64,000 nucleotides of DNA from Talpa occidentalis. Its lineage: Eukaryota > Chordata > Mammalia > Eulipotyphla > Talpidae. Numbering within the stretch: the stretch's first letter is position 1; each line of letters opens with the position of its first letter. The stretch covers positions 151,532,149 to 151,596,148 of the forward strand of contig NW_023603184.1 in the NCBI RefSeq assembly GCF_014898055.3. The letters are read 5' to 3'. Shown here piece by piece: positions 27,029-38,400 of this stretch. The position numbers were made by a program, and so were the translations under genes. Below the pieces are notes generated by a model that was not told where the DNA came from, searched no databases, and saw only the letters and a program-made list of their open reading frames with translations.

Positions 27029-27180
27029 CTTCCGGCAGGGGCTGCCCCGGTGATGAGCGGCCCCGAGGGCCGTCGGTGCGGGCGAGAGGACGGCGCGCTG
27101 GGCCAACGGCCGCGCGGGGTCGCGACCCGCCGGGCTGCCCTCCCGAGCCGGCCTCTCCCGGGCGCGCAGGTCCCCGGCTC
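27029..27180 (-). other. PASK: noncoding first exon of PASK (5' end approximate)
   Basis: On the minus strand a good donor follows CCTGCCGGAAG (GTGAGC at 27028-27023). The first coding exon has an acceptor at 25142 (CTCTTCCAG) and 29 bases of leader before its ATG, so an upstream noncoding exon is required. This is the only strong donor inside the CpG island. The transcription start is unknown; 27180 is a placeholder. Confidence 0.55.
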
Positions 27181-27901
27181 AGCTCTTTCCCGCCGCGGGA
27201 AGGAGAACGGCGCTTCCAACGCCGGCCAACCGCAGAGCAGCTCTCGCCGATTGGCAGGAGAGTGGGCCAACCACCGGCACCGGTGGGCGGGACTCAAGAG
27301 CTCTGGCTGAGAGGCCCGCGCTGACCGTTGCTAGGGACGCACCGGACTCCGCCTACGGCGCCTCGGAGGGGCCAAAAGAGACCGGCGGGCTGCCCCTCAC
27401 GGCCGGCGGTCGCCGTTTCCTCGGGTCGGGACCGGAAGGCTGAGCAGCGCGGAGCTCGCCGCTCGGCGGCCTCACCCTGACGGCGGGGGCCGCGGGGCCG
27501 AGGCGCTCCCCGGGAGCTGGGTGGGACGCGGCCTCGCTGGCCCTGAGCCCGGGCGCGCCTGCCCGCCCAGGGCCGGGGAACAGCCCTCCGCAGCCCCGCG
27601 CAGAGCCTAGCCCGGCCGCGCCCGCCTCTGGCCTCCCCTGGCCCCGCTGCCCGCCCGCCGCCGCCTCCGGACGCCCGGGGCCGCGCTGTCACTGTACCCG
27701 CCGGGGAGCCGCGGCGGGCGGCAGCGGTCCCGGGCGGCGGGCCTCGCGGGCGGACTACAACTCCCATGAGGCGCTGGGGCCGCGCAGGCGCGTAGGGCGC
27801 CCGGGGCCGGCGCTGGGGCTCCATTGGCAGGACGGGCTGGGGCGCGGAGCCCGATTGGCTGAGGGCTGGGGCGACAGATCCGGAAGGGAAGAGCAGCCAA
27901 C
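27181..27901. promoter_or_regulatory. bidirectional CpG-island promoter of PASK and PPP1R7
   Basis: The two genes start head-to-head with about 700 bp between them and share one CpG island. Visible motifs: inverted CCAAT boxes (ATTGG) at 27250-27254, 27823-27827 and 27854-27858; a ZNF143/STAF-type ACTACAACTCCCATGAGGC at 27754-27772; an NRF1-like GCGCAGGCGC at 27782-27791; an ETS CCGGAAG at 27880-27886; and a YY1-type AACATGGCGGC at 27899-27909 overlapping the PPP1R7 ATG. There is no TATA box. ZNF143, NRF1, ETS, NF-Y and YY1 sites are typical of bidirectional housekeeping promoters. Function is inferred from motifs and layout. Confidence 0.75.
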
Positions 27902-30900
27902 ATGGCGGCGGAGCACGGCGCGGGCCAGCAACAGTCGCAGGAGATGATGGAGGGTGAGGCCGGGGGCGGCGGCCGGGGCGGGGCGCCCGCTGACAGCTGC
28001 GGCCGGGAGGTGCGCCGGGCCGGGCCGGGCCTCGCCGGCGCGCGGAGCCTGACCCGGGGGCCGGGCGGCCGGCGGCGAGGGGCGGCGGGCCCGGGGCGGC
28101 GGCGCCGGTGCTCGCAGCTGTCGCGCCGCCGCCGGCGTCCGCTCGCCCGACCCGGCCCCCAGGCCCCGCCCGGCCCCCGGCCTGGGCCCGGCCGCGCGTT
28201 GGGCGGCGGGGGTGGCGCCTGCGGGCCCCGGCCCTGCGGGAGTGCGGCCTCTGGGGTGGGGGGAGCCCCAGCGCCCGCTCGCTCTCCAGCCCACGCCGCA
28301 GCCTCCCGCGCCCCCCAGCGAGCCCTGCGCCTCCGCCCCCCGCGCCTGACCCGCCTCCCTCCCGGGTGTTCCCTGCCCCAGCGCCGGTCACCCTACCTGC
28401 TGCCTCTGCCCGGACCCTCCGCGGCCCTCAGAAGTCTCCCCGTTTCCTCGGCCTGGATGCGACGTCCTGGCGCCCCCAGTGCCCTGTGCCCCCGCAGAGC
28501 GCACCCCTGCAGGCCTGGGCCTCGTGAGCCCAAGTGCTCTGTCCGTCCTTGGGTCTCGCACATTTCCCCAAAAATGCAGAAGGCGGGAATTATTGACAGT
28601 CTGGCTCAAGGCTTGAGTTGGCCTCGGTGCCCTGAGCTCCGGCCGTGCTTTCCCAGGCCTGGGGGCCCCCACAGAGCTCCCGCAGCCTGATCTGAGCGGC
28701 TTCTGATCCCTCTCAAGACCGGGCTGTGGCACACGGGCTCTCGCAGCCAGGGGGCTGGGGGAGCCCGGACGAAGGAGTGCGGCGATGGCCGCAGCGTCCC
28801 TCGGCGAGGGTCACGGGCGGAGGGGCGACCAGGGCTCCCAGGATCCCGCCGGCCGGTTCTCAAGGGCAGGACCCAGGTCTCGACGCTGCACCGGTGTCTG
28901 CCACCGCCCCAAGCCCCCGCCACTGTCCACCCCTGGTGGTGCGGGCGCGTCAGCCCGGGTGTTCTGAGGGGGCCCGCACGGGTGTGCCGACGGAGGTCTC
29001 GCGTCATGCCGGGGTCGCCCCGGAGCGGGTACGAGCTCTCACTGCCGCCTTCAGTTGACAGGCGGGTGGAGTCCGAGGAGTCTGGAGACGAAGGGGGGAC
29101 GCAGCCGAACCGCGGGATTGTGTCCGAGCTCAGCCAGCAGAGCCTGCACGACAGGGAGGAGCAGGAGCAGAGGGAGGAGGACCCAGAAGGTACCGTCTGA
29201 GGGCAGGGGCCTCTGTGGGTTCGGGCAGGCCGCCCCCACTGACCCAGAGCGCCTGTGGGTGCCGTGGCTCCGCGGGCCCGGCCTGAGCCCAGCTCCGAAT
29301 CCCTTAGAGGCTAGGAAAGCCGCTTCATTCCAGCAGGGCGCGGCCTTGCCCACCGCAGCCCGGGCCTTTTGGGGTTTTTGCCTAGAAAACCAGTTTATGT
29401 TGAAAAGAAACAGTCCGTGGACGGGCTGAAGAATTGACTAGAAGGCGTGTGTCACCTGCCGAGACAGAACTCAGTGGGGCGACGCGTGGGGGCGGGCGGC
29501 TGAGACCGTCCTGGTCAGGAGGCGCGTGTGGCAGGTGTGCCCAGGTGCGGGCAGAGGGGGCGCAGCACGAAGCGGCTGAGGGGCCTTGGGCTGCGAGTTT
29601 CCGGGCTTGTGTAGAACGTTTGGGTTTTGAGGCAATGATAATTGTGTCTGGTTTTAATGATACTGAGCGAGTTTGTCAAAAAGCTCATTTCCAAAATAGC
29701 ACCGTGCTCCTTGTGCCGTGGTAACCACGGCAACCTAGTCTGAGGCGCAGAGAACGCCCCGAAGCGCCCGTCGGGTGTGCTATAGAGCCGCAGGGTTGGG
29801 GCGCCTGGGGGCCCCCTGGTCCAGGCGGCCTGCCATGCCCCGGCCTGGATTGACAAGTTTGTCTCAAGTCAGACCGCCTCACGCTTTGTTCCCCGGGGCC
29901 TGGACTGTCGCAAGGACGTTCAGGCCGCTGCTCACGGCCTGCGCGTGAGCTTGTTTTGCCAGACGTGTGAGCGCCCACCCACACGGCCCGAGAAGCTGGC
30001 AGACCCCCCCCACCTGCCCACCCGCCTGCTGCCCGGTGCAGAATGACTGGCGCGGGCCTGGGCGTGTCCTTGCCTGATCTGGGGCGGGACTGCTATGTCG
30101 GAGGGCTCGCCTGCTCGACCTGAATTCACACGGCCTGATTTATCGCCACAGCCGGGGCATGAGGGCCTGCTCGGCCGCCCGCTCCCTCCGTCCCCGCCAG
30201 TTCTGGGGTTTGGGGTGCAGCAGAAGCCTGCAGACTGTGGCTGGTAGCTGGACACAGGAAGCTGGGAGCCTGAGTTGGAGGGGCGCTCTGTGCGCCCCGG
30301 CCTGTGCATGCTCGGCCCCATCAGGCTGGCTGGGGCTCTGCCCAGGATGGGGGGGGTGGGGGCGCTGAGTGGGCTTTTCTTCTTGTTCTGCCAGAAGGAC
30401 AGGCGCTGCCTGTGGACATGGAAACCATTAGCCTGGACAAAGACGCTGAGGTAAGGGCACACTCAGGACCGGGCCCCGGGGTGAGCTGGGCTGGACCGGC
30501 CACCAGAGCCCAGGTCACCTGTGAAAGTGCCGGGTCAGTGGGCGAGTTCCCGCGAGACGTGGGCCTGGCCCCGGGCTTCCCTGCTCCGATTAACACAAGC
30601 GATGACACCCTCTCTGTGTAACCACCGGGGCGCCTGGCGAGTGAACTGCCACCCGCTTGTGTGTCACGTGGGTGCTTGGGGCGGAACCCCCTCGGCGTGC
30701 GTATGCGGAGGACACCAGAGGGCGGGCGGGGCTGTTCTGGGGCCAGCGTAGTGTGAAGCCACCAGGAGTCAGAGGACACTAAAGGCCCTCGCGGTCGCCG
30801 TCCCGCTCTGTTCCAGGATGTGGATCTCAATCACTACCGCATCGGGAGGATCGAGGGGTTCGAGGTGCTGAAGAAGGTGAAGGTGAGCAGCTGCCCTGTC

Positions 30901-33900
30901 CTGGGCAGCCCCCGTGCCGTGCTCCTGGCCGAGCCCCAGCCCCCACCCTTGTGTGCCCGCCAGCCCTGCTCCTCCAGCCCGCAGGCTCCTCAGCCACCCG
31001 CCCTGCCCAGCGGGAGGTGGCAGCCCTGCCTGGGCCCCGCAGTGTCCTCAGTGGGGCCCCAGTGCTCTGTCCACAGGCACGCCCCCCCCCATGCCGACTC
31101 GACGACCCCTTCTCCCGCAGACGCTTTGCCTTCGTCAAAACCTGATCAAGTGCATCGAGAACCTGGAGGGGCTGCGCGGCCTGCGGGAGCTGGACCTGTA
31201 TGACAACCAGATCAAGAAGATCGAGAACTTGGAGGCGCTGACGGAGCTGGAGTGAGTCCCGGCCCGCCCCAGCCCTGCAAGCCCCCCCTCCCCCCACGCC
31301 GCTGCGGGCAGCCCTAGCCCGTGCCCTCCACCTGCCCTGCGGACACCGCCTGAGCGCCGCGCCCTCGCCCCAGGGTCCTGGACGTGTCCTTCAACCTGCT
31401 GCGGAGCATCGAGGGGGTCGAGCAGCTGACGCAGCTGAAGAAGCTCTTCCTGGTCAACAACAAGATCAGCAAGATTGAGAACCTGAGCAGCCTGCGGCAG
31501 CTGCAAATGCTGGAGCTGGGCTCCAACCGCATCCGGGTGGGTCCCCTGCCCGTGACTGCGGCCGCCCCCGAGCGGGCACCGCGGGGAGAGGCGAGCGGTC
31601 CGAGTCCTGACCCAGGAGGCCAAGGCCGGGGAGGAGGGCTGCTACCCGGGCCCGGTACTGCAGCATCAGCGGAGGCCCTGGCAGGGCAGGGGCGGCGTGG
31701 CGGGCGGGTCACAGGCAGGGCAGGTGGCAGCGCAGAGGGTGGGCCCAGTCCCACCCTCCCGGACCTGCCCCGCGGCCATTGGGGTCCACTAGGGAGACCT
31801 TGTCCAGCGGGGCCCACGCCCGGCAGCCTGCGTCGCCCTCCCGCGGAGTCGAGGCACCTGGGGGTCGGCCACTGAGCCCTGCCCATGCGGCATCGGCTGG
31901 GGCTGGGCCTGCGGTCCCCGGATCCCCCGGGAGAGGCCACGGCCGGCCTCACCCACGCCTCGTCCGCCCCAGGCCATCGAGAACATCGACGCGCTCACTG
32001 GCCTGGAGAGCCTGTTCCTGGGGAAGAACAAGATCACGAAGCTGCAGAACCTGGACGCGCTGTCCTGCCTGACCGTGCTCAGCGTGCAGGTGGGCTGCGG
32101 GGCCCGGCCCCCTCCCGCCCGCGGGCCCGCATGGTGGATAGGGGGAGGGGCTGGAGCCTCCTGCGGCCCCGCGCCTCACGGGGCCTGGCCGCCATCTTGC
32201 AGAGCAACCGGCTGACCAAGATCGAGGGGCTGCAGGGTCTGGTGAACCTGCGGGAGCTCTACCTCAGCCACAACGGCATCGAGGTCATCGAGGGCCTGGA
32301 CAGCAACGTAAGCACCAGTGGGCGGGACGCAGGGCCCCCAGAGGGCTCTCCCCCGGGGGCGCCGCTCTTCACCTCCCCAGAGCGCGTGCCGGGCCGGCAC
32401 TGCCTCTCCGGCCGTGGACCCCACCTGCCCCAGGGCCTGGGGTCTGGCTCCTCCTGGGCACCTCCCCTGCCATGCAGGCCAGGCCAGGCCTGTCGGCGCG
32501 CCCCCACCCCCGAGGCCCTGTCCAGCCAGCTCCGCCTCCGCGCAGCGTTCGCGACAAATAAAAGACTGATCCTCATTCCACTTTCCTGGGCTTCCTGTTT
32601 GTTCTGTTGAGCTGCCCCCGGCATCCCCGCGGGCCGCTGTGGGGCTGTCTGCTTCAGGTCGAGCTTCCTCGGTTCCCACGCAGACGCCTGGAAAAGCAGA
32701 GCTGCCCGGCACGTCGCCCGCCTGCCCCTGCGCTCATACCAGGTTTACAAAACTGACGTGAAGCTGGGCACTTGCCGGGCAGTTCCGAGAGGCAGGACGT
32801 GGCCACTGCCGGAGCAGCCGGGCAGGTGCTGACGGCAGCAGGTGGGGTAGGCCCAGCGGCCAAGCTAATGTGCAGGCTGGGCCCGGGCCCTCCCCAGACG
32901 CCTGGACTGGGCACCGAGTCCTGCCTGTGGCCCGAGTGTCCAGTCGCCGGTGTCGTTGCAAAGGAGGGCCTGGCCCTTTAGATGCCCTTCTCGGTACCTT
33001 CACGCCAGGGTCAGACCCCGTGAGGGCCTCAGCCCTGGCCATGCCATCTTCTGGGCTGGCACACCCATGACCGCGGCACCCCAGGACGGGCAGAGGGCCC
33101 GCCCCGCCGCCTGCAGGCCACAAGCCCCACTCTGCAGAGACCCCGAGTCCCCATTCTTGCCAAGCCCCTGCCCACGGGAGCCCCAGCAACCTGAGCCGCC
33201 CTACAAGCCCGACTGGAGCGGCTGCAGAGCCCGTGCCCGCATACCCTTGGCCGCCAGCGTGCGGGACTCGGCACCGGCTTAGCTGCAGGCTGGGCGGGCC
33301 AGGGGTCGGGCCACCCGCTTGCCCACCAGCCCGGTGCTTACAGTTGGCGGCGCAGGCTGGTGCTGGGGGAGGGTGTTACTGAGATAGCTTTGGGCTTCCT
33401 CTTAGAGCATGGAAAGATTCCGAGTCAGACCCCAGGGGCCCAGGGGATGGAGGAACCGACAGGGGGGCAGGGAGGGTGCCCGCGCTGTTGTCTCCCCTTT
33501 GGTCTTTTTTTCCCAAGGATTTTATTTTTGCGTAGAAGAGCTGGGGCGCAGGCCAGAGGTGCAGGGGTGAGGACTCCCCAGAATGGGGAGCAGTACCGGC
33601 GGGTCCACTGAGATCCGCGGCTGAGGGGGGCCCGGAGACAGGGTCTGCTGCTCGTGTGGGCCAGCCCCTGCCGGGATCGCACGCAGGCCCCTGCAGTGAC
33701 AGCCTGAGGCTGACCCCCACCCACCAGGGAGGCCCCCCGGGTCCTAACAGCTGCTGGGCCTGAGGGACCTGCAGCAGGCAGTGGGTGTGGCCTGCCGCGC
33801 CCCCAAGTCTGTACCCGCTGCCATGGGGCCAGGGCCTGGTGTCCAGGGCACAGCCGCCCCCAGGGTGGGCACCTCTGTCCTACTCGAGACCCAGGCTCCT

Positions 33901-35372
33901 CCCTAAGTGGAGGGGGGGCGTTCACTTGTTAAAGGCAAGCTCGGCTATGCCCCCCACCTTCCGCGCCACCTCTTCCCGAGGCCCAGCTTGCTCACCGGTC
34001 CCTCTGGTTGGGGTCCCAGGACCCCAGGCACCGCGGGAGGAGCTGTGAGGACTACAGGGAGCCCAGTGGGGCCCCCACGCACACCCGATGCTGGGGGTGG
34101 GATGGTGCTTTTACTGATAAGGTCATGAAGAAAACGGTTTTTTCCCTCTTTTTAGAACAAACTCACGATGCTGGACATCGCGTCCAACAGGATCAAAAAG
34201 ATTGAAAACGTCAGCCACCTGACGGAGCTGCAGGAGTTCTGGGTACGCGCCCACAGGTGCCACATGCTGCGGGCAGGCCAGGGGACCTGGGGAGGGGGTT
34301 TGGGGTAGAGGCCTGAGGGGCCTGGGAGCTGGTTCTGGGGCCCGGGGGAGGGGACCTGGGGGAACAGGGCAGAGGGCCCTGGGGAGGGGACCTGGGGGGC
34401 ACCTCCTGGGGCAGGGGGCCGGGGGCGCCCTGGGGTAGAGGGCCTGGGGTTTCTAGGGAGTCGTGGGGGGGGTGGCCCAGGGGCGGCCCACACCTCCAGC
34501 AGCCCCCCCAGTGGGTAAGAACAGGCTGCACCTCACACTCCAGACACAGGCTGGGCCAAAGTTGCATCTGAGCCGGGTTCTGGCGAGACACGGCCTGTGG
34601 GCTGGGGGCCTCTGGGTCACCCATCTGGGAGTGGCCCTGGACTCGTCCAAGGGGACAGGCGCATGTGTGGGTCCCTGCGGCCGGAAGAGAGAGGCCGGGC
34701 CAGCGGGCCAGCCAGGGCCTTGGGCTGGGTTCCTGGAGTCACCTGAAGTGGCCCTCGGGGTCCAGGTCTTGTGAACGGCAGCACAGGTGTCCTGTGACTT
34801 GGTGGCGTGGGTGTCGCCCTCCCTGCTTCCCGCTGAGCCTGGGCTCCACGCCCTGCGTCCTCCCTGCCCACATCGCAGCAGCGGGTGGACGGCCTCGCCA
34901 ATCTCCGCCGGGGGCATCCCTCAGCGTGGGCCAGAGCTGGTCTGGGGAACCCAGAACCCGAGTCTGAAGTGATGAAGGCGCCCCGACGGGTGATGTGCAC
35001 CCGGATGGGGCCGGGCACTCCTGTGGGTCAACACCCTGCCTGGGGCAGGGCCTGTGGCAGCAGCTGGGTGGAGTGTGTGCCCATCGTACCCGGGAGTGTG
35101 TGTGCGCGTCTGCATGTCCAGTGCAGGCGCGGGAGGGAGAGGGGGCGTGTCGGGGGGTACTCACCCCCCTGCGTGCATGTGCCTTGTGCCCCCAGATGAA
35201 TGACAACCTCCTGGACAGCTGGAGCGACCTGGACGAGCTGAAGGGTGCCAAGGGCCTAGAGACCGTCTACCTGGAGCGCAACCCGCTGCAGCGCGACCCC
35301 CAGTACCGGCGCAAGGTCATGCTGGCACTGCCCTCCGTGCGGCAGATCGACGCCACCTTCGTCCGGTTCTGA
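27902..35372 (+). CDS. PPP1R7: protein phosphatase 1 regulatory subunit 7 (SDS22)
   Basis: Ten coding exons: 27902-27953, 29055-29189, 30395-30450, 30817-30882, 31121-31251, 31374-31536, 31973-32089, 32203-32307, 34156-34242, 35196-35372. Total 1089 nt, 362 aa (human 360). All introns are GT-AG and every phase closes. SDS22 binds the PP1 catalytic subunit, acts in its biogenesis and in mitotic dephosphorylation, and is cytosolic and nuclear. The protein has an acidic N-terminus (MAAEHGAGQQQS, VDRRVESEESGDE), then about eleven SDS22-type leucine-rich repeats of 22 residues (LRELDLYDNQIKKIENLEAL, LKKLFLVNNKISKIENLSSL) and the C-terminal cap ending SVRQIDATFVRF, as in human. The exon after 29189 adds two residues (EGQALPVDME against the recalled EEHELPVDME region). 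Composition is far less GC-driven than in neighbouring genes, consistent with strong constraint. Confidence 0.97.
29721..29734 (+). promoter_or_regulatory. perfect RFX X-box motif in a PPP1R7 intron
   Basis: GTAACC-AC-GGCAAC matches the X-box consensus GTNRCC-N0-3-RGYAAC on both half-sites. It lies in the intron between 29189 and 30395, beside an AT-rich island (29590-29715) unlike its surroundings, and is flanked by the near-palindrome GCCGTGG-taa-CCACGGC. It may be an RFX-bound intronic element or chance. Confidence 0.4.
32557..32562 (+). terminator. PPP1R7: intronic AATAAA signal after PPP1R7 coding exon 8
   Basis: AATAAA 250 bases past the exon 8 donor, followed by T/G-rich CTGTTTGTTCTGTTG (about 32597-32611). 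Read without splicing, the exon 8 frame stays open to a stop at 32608-32610, beyond where cleavage would be expected. A transcript ending here might therefore lack a stop codon. Use of this site is speculative. Confidence 0.35.
34283..34480. repeat. G-rich imperfect repeat in the last PPP1R7 intron
   Basis: About 200 bp of degenerate units of the type CCTGGGGAGGGGACCTGGGG on the transcribed sense strand, just after the donor at 34243. Its many G runs make it G-quadruplex prone. No coding role. Confidence 0.6.
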
Positions 35373-35449
35373 GCCCGGCCAGGCTCCCGCTCGCCAGAGC
35401 TTCGCTGCCTGCTCCCGAAATCGTCTCTGGCGGCAGCCGCACCCAATGC

Positions 35450-35455
35450 AATAAA
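35450..35455 (+). terminator. PPP1R7: AATAAA poly(A) signal of PPP1R7
   Basis: AATAAA 77 bases after the PPP1R7 stop codon, followed by a G/T-containing stretch, giving a very short 3' UTR. A second ATTAAA at 35711-35716 could act as an alternative distal signal. Confidence 0.85.
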
Positions 35456-38400
35456 GGCTCGCGGGCCCGGGGCTCGCCCCTGGGGACCGCCTGTTCCGTC
35501 CAGGCCCCGCCCCCGGGCTGGGGTCCCGCGGACCGGCCTCCCTGCAGGCCTCCAGCCCATGGCCGCAGGACATCGCCCCCAGCCCAGCGCAGGAGCCCAG
35601 GGCGGCGCCTGCTCTTACAAACATTTAAGAAATTGTCTAAGACGGCGCAGGCAGGGGGCGCGCCGGTCAGCACAGCCCGCCGAGCCCCTGCCTGGCTTTT
35701 TGAGATGCTCATTAAAGTCTAAGATTTACGTGGACGGAGAGACCCGCATCGGCTTCCAGGGAGCACGGGGCACGGCCGGGCGGGCTCGGCGGGCAGGGGC
35801 TGCCTGGACACGGCCGGGTGTGCGCCTGCGGGGCGGAGCCTGGCCTCAGCACAAGGGAAGGCTCCACGGCTCCGGGACAGGCGGCCGCGCCCGAGGCCCA
35901 TCCTTGCCAGGCGCGAGGCTGGACCTCCCCGAGCAGCCCTGCGTGGGGTCTGCGCAGAGGGGCCCCCGGGCGCAGCTGATCCTCGTGGACGCCCCCCAGT
36001 GCTGCGGGGTGGGGCCCACTGCAGAGGGAGGGGTCAAGTCCACACAAGGCCGAGGGCCGAATCCCTGACCAAGCACCCGCCGGTGCAGGGCCCCCGCGAG
36101 CGGCCTCCATGGGGGGGGGTGGGGAGGGACCTCTTGAAGTTCCTCGTTGTGGGGGCGCGAGCCTTTGAAGAGGCTTGTGGGAAGGTCAGGCTGGTGGGGG
36201 TCGCCTGGGGGAGGGGGCGCCTGGACCGGGCACCGGCTCTGAGACAGGAGCGTTTTCTAGAAGTTCTGGGCAGGGCGAGGCCGCCGGCATCCCTGACTGC
36301 CCCGGCACCCCGGAGAAATTACCGAAAGCTGAAGAGGAGGAAGACGTGAGGACGCGCCACCCAGCCGTGCACGAGGACGCGCCAGCACGCAGAGGGGCCC
36401 GCGGGGACTGCGCAGGGCGCGGTGGCCCCTGGCCCGGGGGGCGTCTAGCGCTGCGGCATGTCCGCGCCTGAGAAGAGCGTCTCCGGCGGGTCAGTTCCGA
36501 GCAGGCCCGAGCCGGGGGCGGGGGGGGGGAGGGCGCCCAGTAGCCCCTGGAAGGCACAGCCCCGCGGGCTTGGGGGACGTCCCGGCCTGCCCTGAGCACG
36601 GGAGGGCAGCGCCGTCACCAAGGGCCACAAGCCGGAGCCCTTGCGGCGGCCAGGGCCGTCCCCCAGCCGCCACGGGAGGGGGCGGCCCCCATCTCCGGCG
36701 GGGGTGGCCTCGGTGGACCCGGCTCCGCATCCACAGCGCCCGGAGGGGCGGAGGGCGCTGGCGCCCACGGGGCAGGGCTGGAGTCCTCGGCCAGGCCGCA
36801 TGAAGGGGGGGGGCCGGCGGCGGGGGTGCTGCCCTGGGTCCACCGCTGACCCCTGGGCCAAAACAGCTCCAAGGCTCCCGCCGCTGCCACGCGGTCACAC
36901 CGGGTGCGACGAAGGCCTGTCGCCCCGGGCTGCCCGCCGAGGTGGACGCGGTCTGTATCCAGCCCGAGCGGCCGGGCCTGTCCCCGGCCTACGGAGCCGC
37001 GCGGTTGCCCTGGGGCCGGTCCCGTGAGGGCAGAGAGGTCGCACTCGCACACTGCCCCCCCGTTTCTGGCCAGCGCCGGCCTGAGCAGCTGCCCAGAGAG
37101 GGCCCTCAGATAGGGCGGGGCCGCTGGGGAGCCCCCGGAGCCGGCGGGCAGCCATGCCGCACCCCTCAGGCCCAGGGGAGCTCGGTGTCTCCAGAGGAGG
37201 GACATGGCCGGACCCCGCTGCTGCTTCAGCCAGCAGAGGCGCTGCTGGGCAGCGGGAGGGACGGCCAGGCCGGCTGCCCACCTGGCCCCCGACAGGGTGC
37301 TCTGGGGGTGCGGGAGCAGCTGCAACTGGGGGTCCCACCCAGCTCCCAGTCACGGGGCCCAGGCAGCCCTCCGGGCACACAACTGCAGCACCACGCGGGG
37401 TCGGAAGCCCCTCCCCAGCGAGGGCCCGGGCGCCCTGCACATGGGGATCCCCTCACCTTCCCGCCGGGCTGTAGGGGCCGCCACGCGACCCTTGTGGAAA
37501 AGAGGGGCAGGACTGCGGAGACCCTGGGGTCGCGGCGGGAAGTCTCGGGGGCGGAGCTGGGGCACCCTGCTCCCCGCTGCTGGGCTGAAGGGGGCTCCAC
37601 CCTGGGTCCTGGAGTTCCCCGCCCCGTGGGCGGGGGCACCGGGGTTTCTGGGGGCAAGCACAGCCGAGTCTGTGCCTGGGGCTGCTGTGGTCCCCAGAGG
37701 GAGGGGCCGGGCAGGGTGGGGCTGAGGTGAGGCCCCTGGTGCCACAAGGACCCTCCTGATGGGGAGGAGATGGGGCCCGAGGGACCCTGGAGGCATCGAG
37801 TCTGACCAGACTGTGGGGGGCGGCTGGGGAAGGGGGCGGGCGTGGGGTGACTGCTCTCCTCAGGCCCGGGAGGCCAGGAAAGCCCAGCCGTGCCCGGGGC
37901 TGTGCCCAGACCAGGGTGCCCCCTCAGGTCCCGCCCGGGCCCAGGGACGAGGCCCCTCGTCTGACCTGTCCCAGCCAGGGGTGGCCCGAGACTCGCCGCC
38001 TCCCCCCGAAAGGGCAGGCGGAGCGCGGGCACCAGAGGTGGCCGTGTCGCTGGCCCAGGCGCCTGCCCCGCCCGGAGCGGGAGGCGGCCGTGCGGGGACC
38101 CTGCTTTCACTTCCGCTGTCAGGCAGGGCTGGGGCTGTGCCAGGCAGGGCGGGCGCAGAGTCCTAGGCGGCTCGTCTATCCGCTACCCCGAGGCGTGGGC
38201 CTGGGCCTGGGCCAGAGGGTCTCGGGGAACCGGCATCGTCCCCCTGAGGAACGCAGACCTCTGAGATTTAGGGACCCCTCCCCAAATACCCCATCTTGGA
38301 GACGCCTGTTTCCAGGCAGACTTGGGGCAGGTTTTGTCTTGGGGAACCCCCCCGAGCTGGGTCTGGGCCCTCCCCAAGCAGCCTCATGCTCTGGGGGGTC

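Noticed and set aside
26450..27310. 286-codon plus-strand frame of Gly/Arg/Pro repeats
   Set aside because: It translates the minisatellite in the PASK 5' intron and the opposite strand of the CpG island.
36240..36348. Possible exon reading TPEKLPKAEEEEDV
   Set aside because: The stretch looks protein-like but has no acceptor, no partner exon and no recognised family. The downstream GTGAGG alone is weak evidence.
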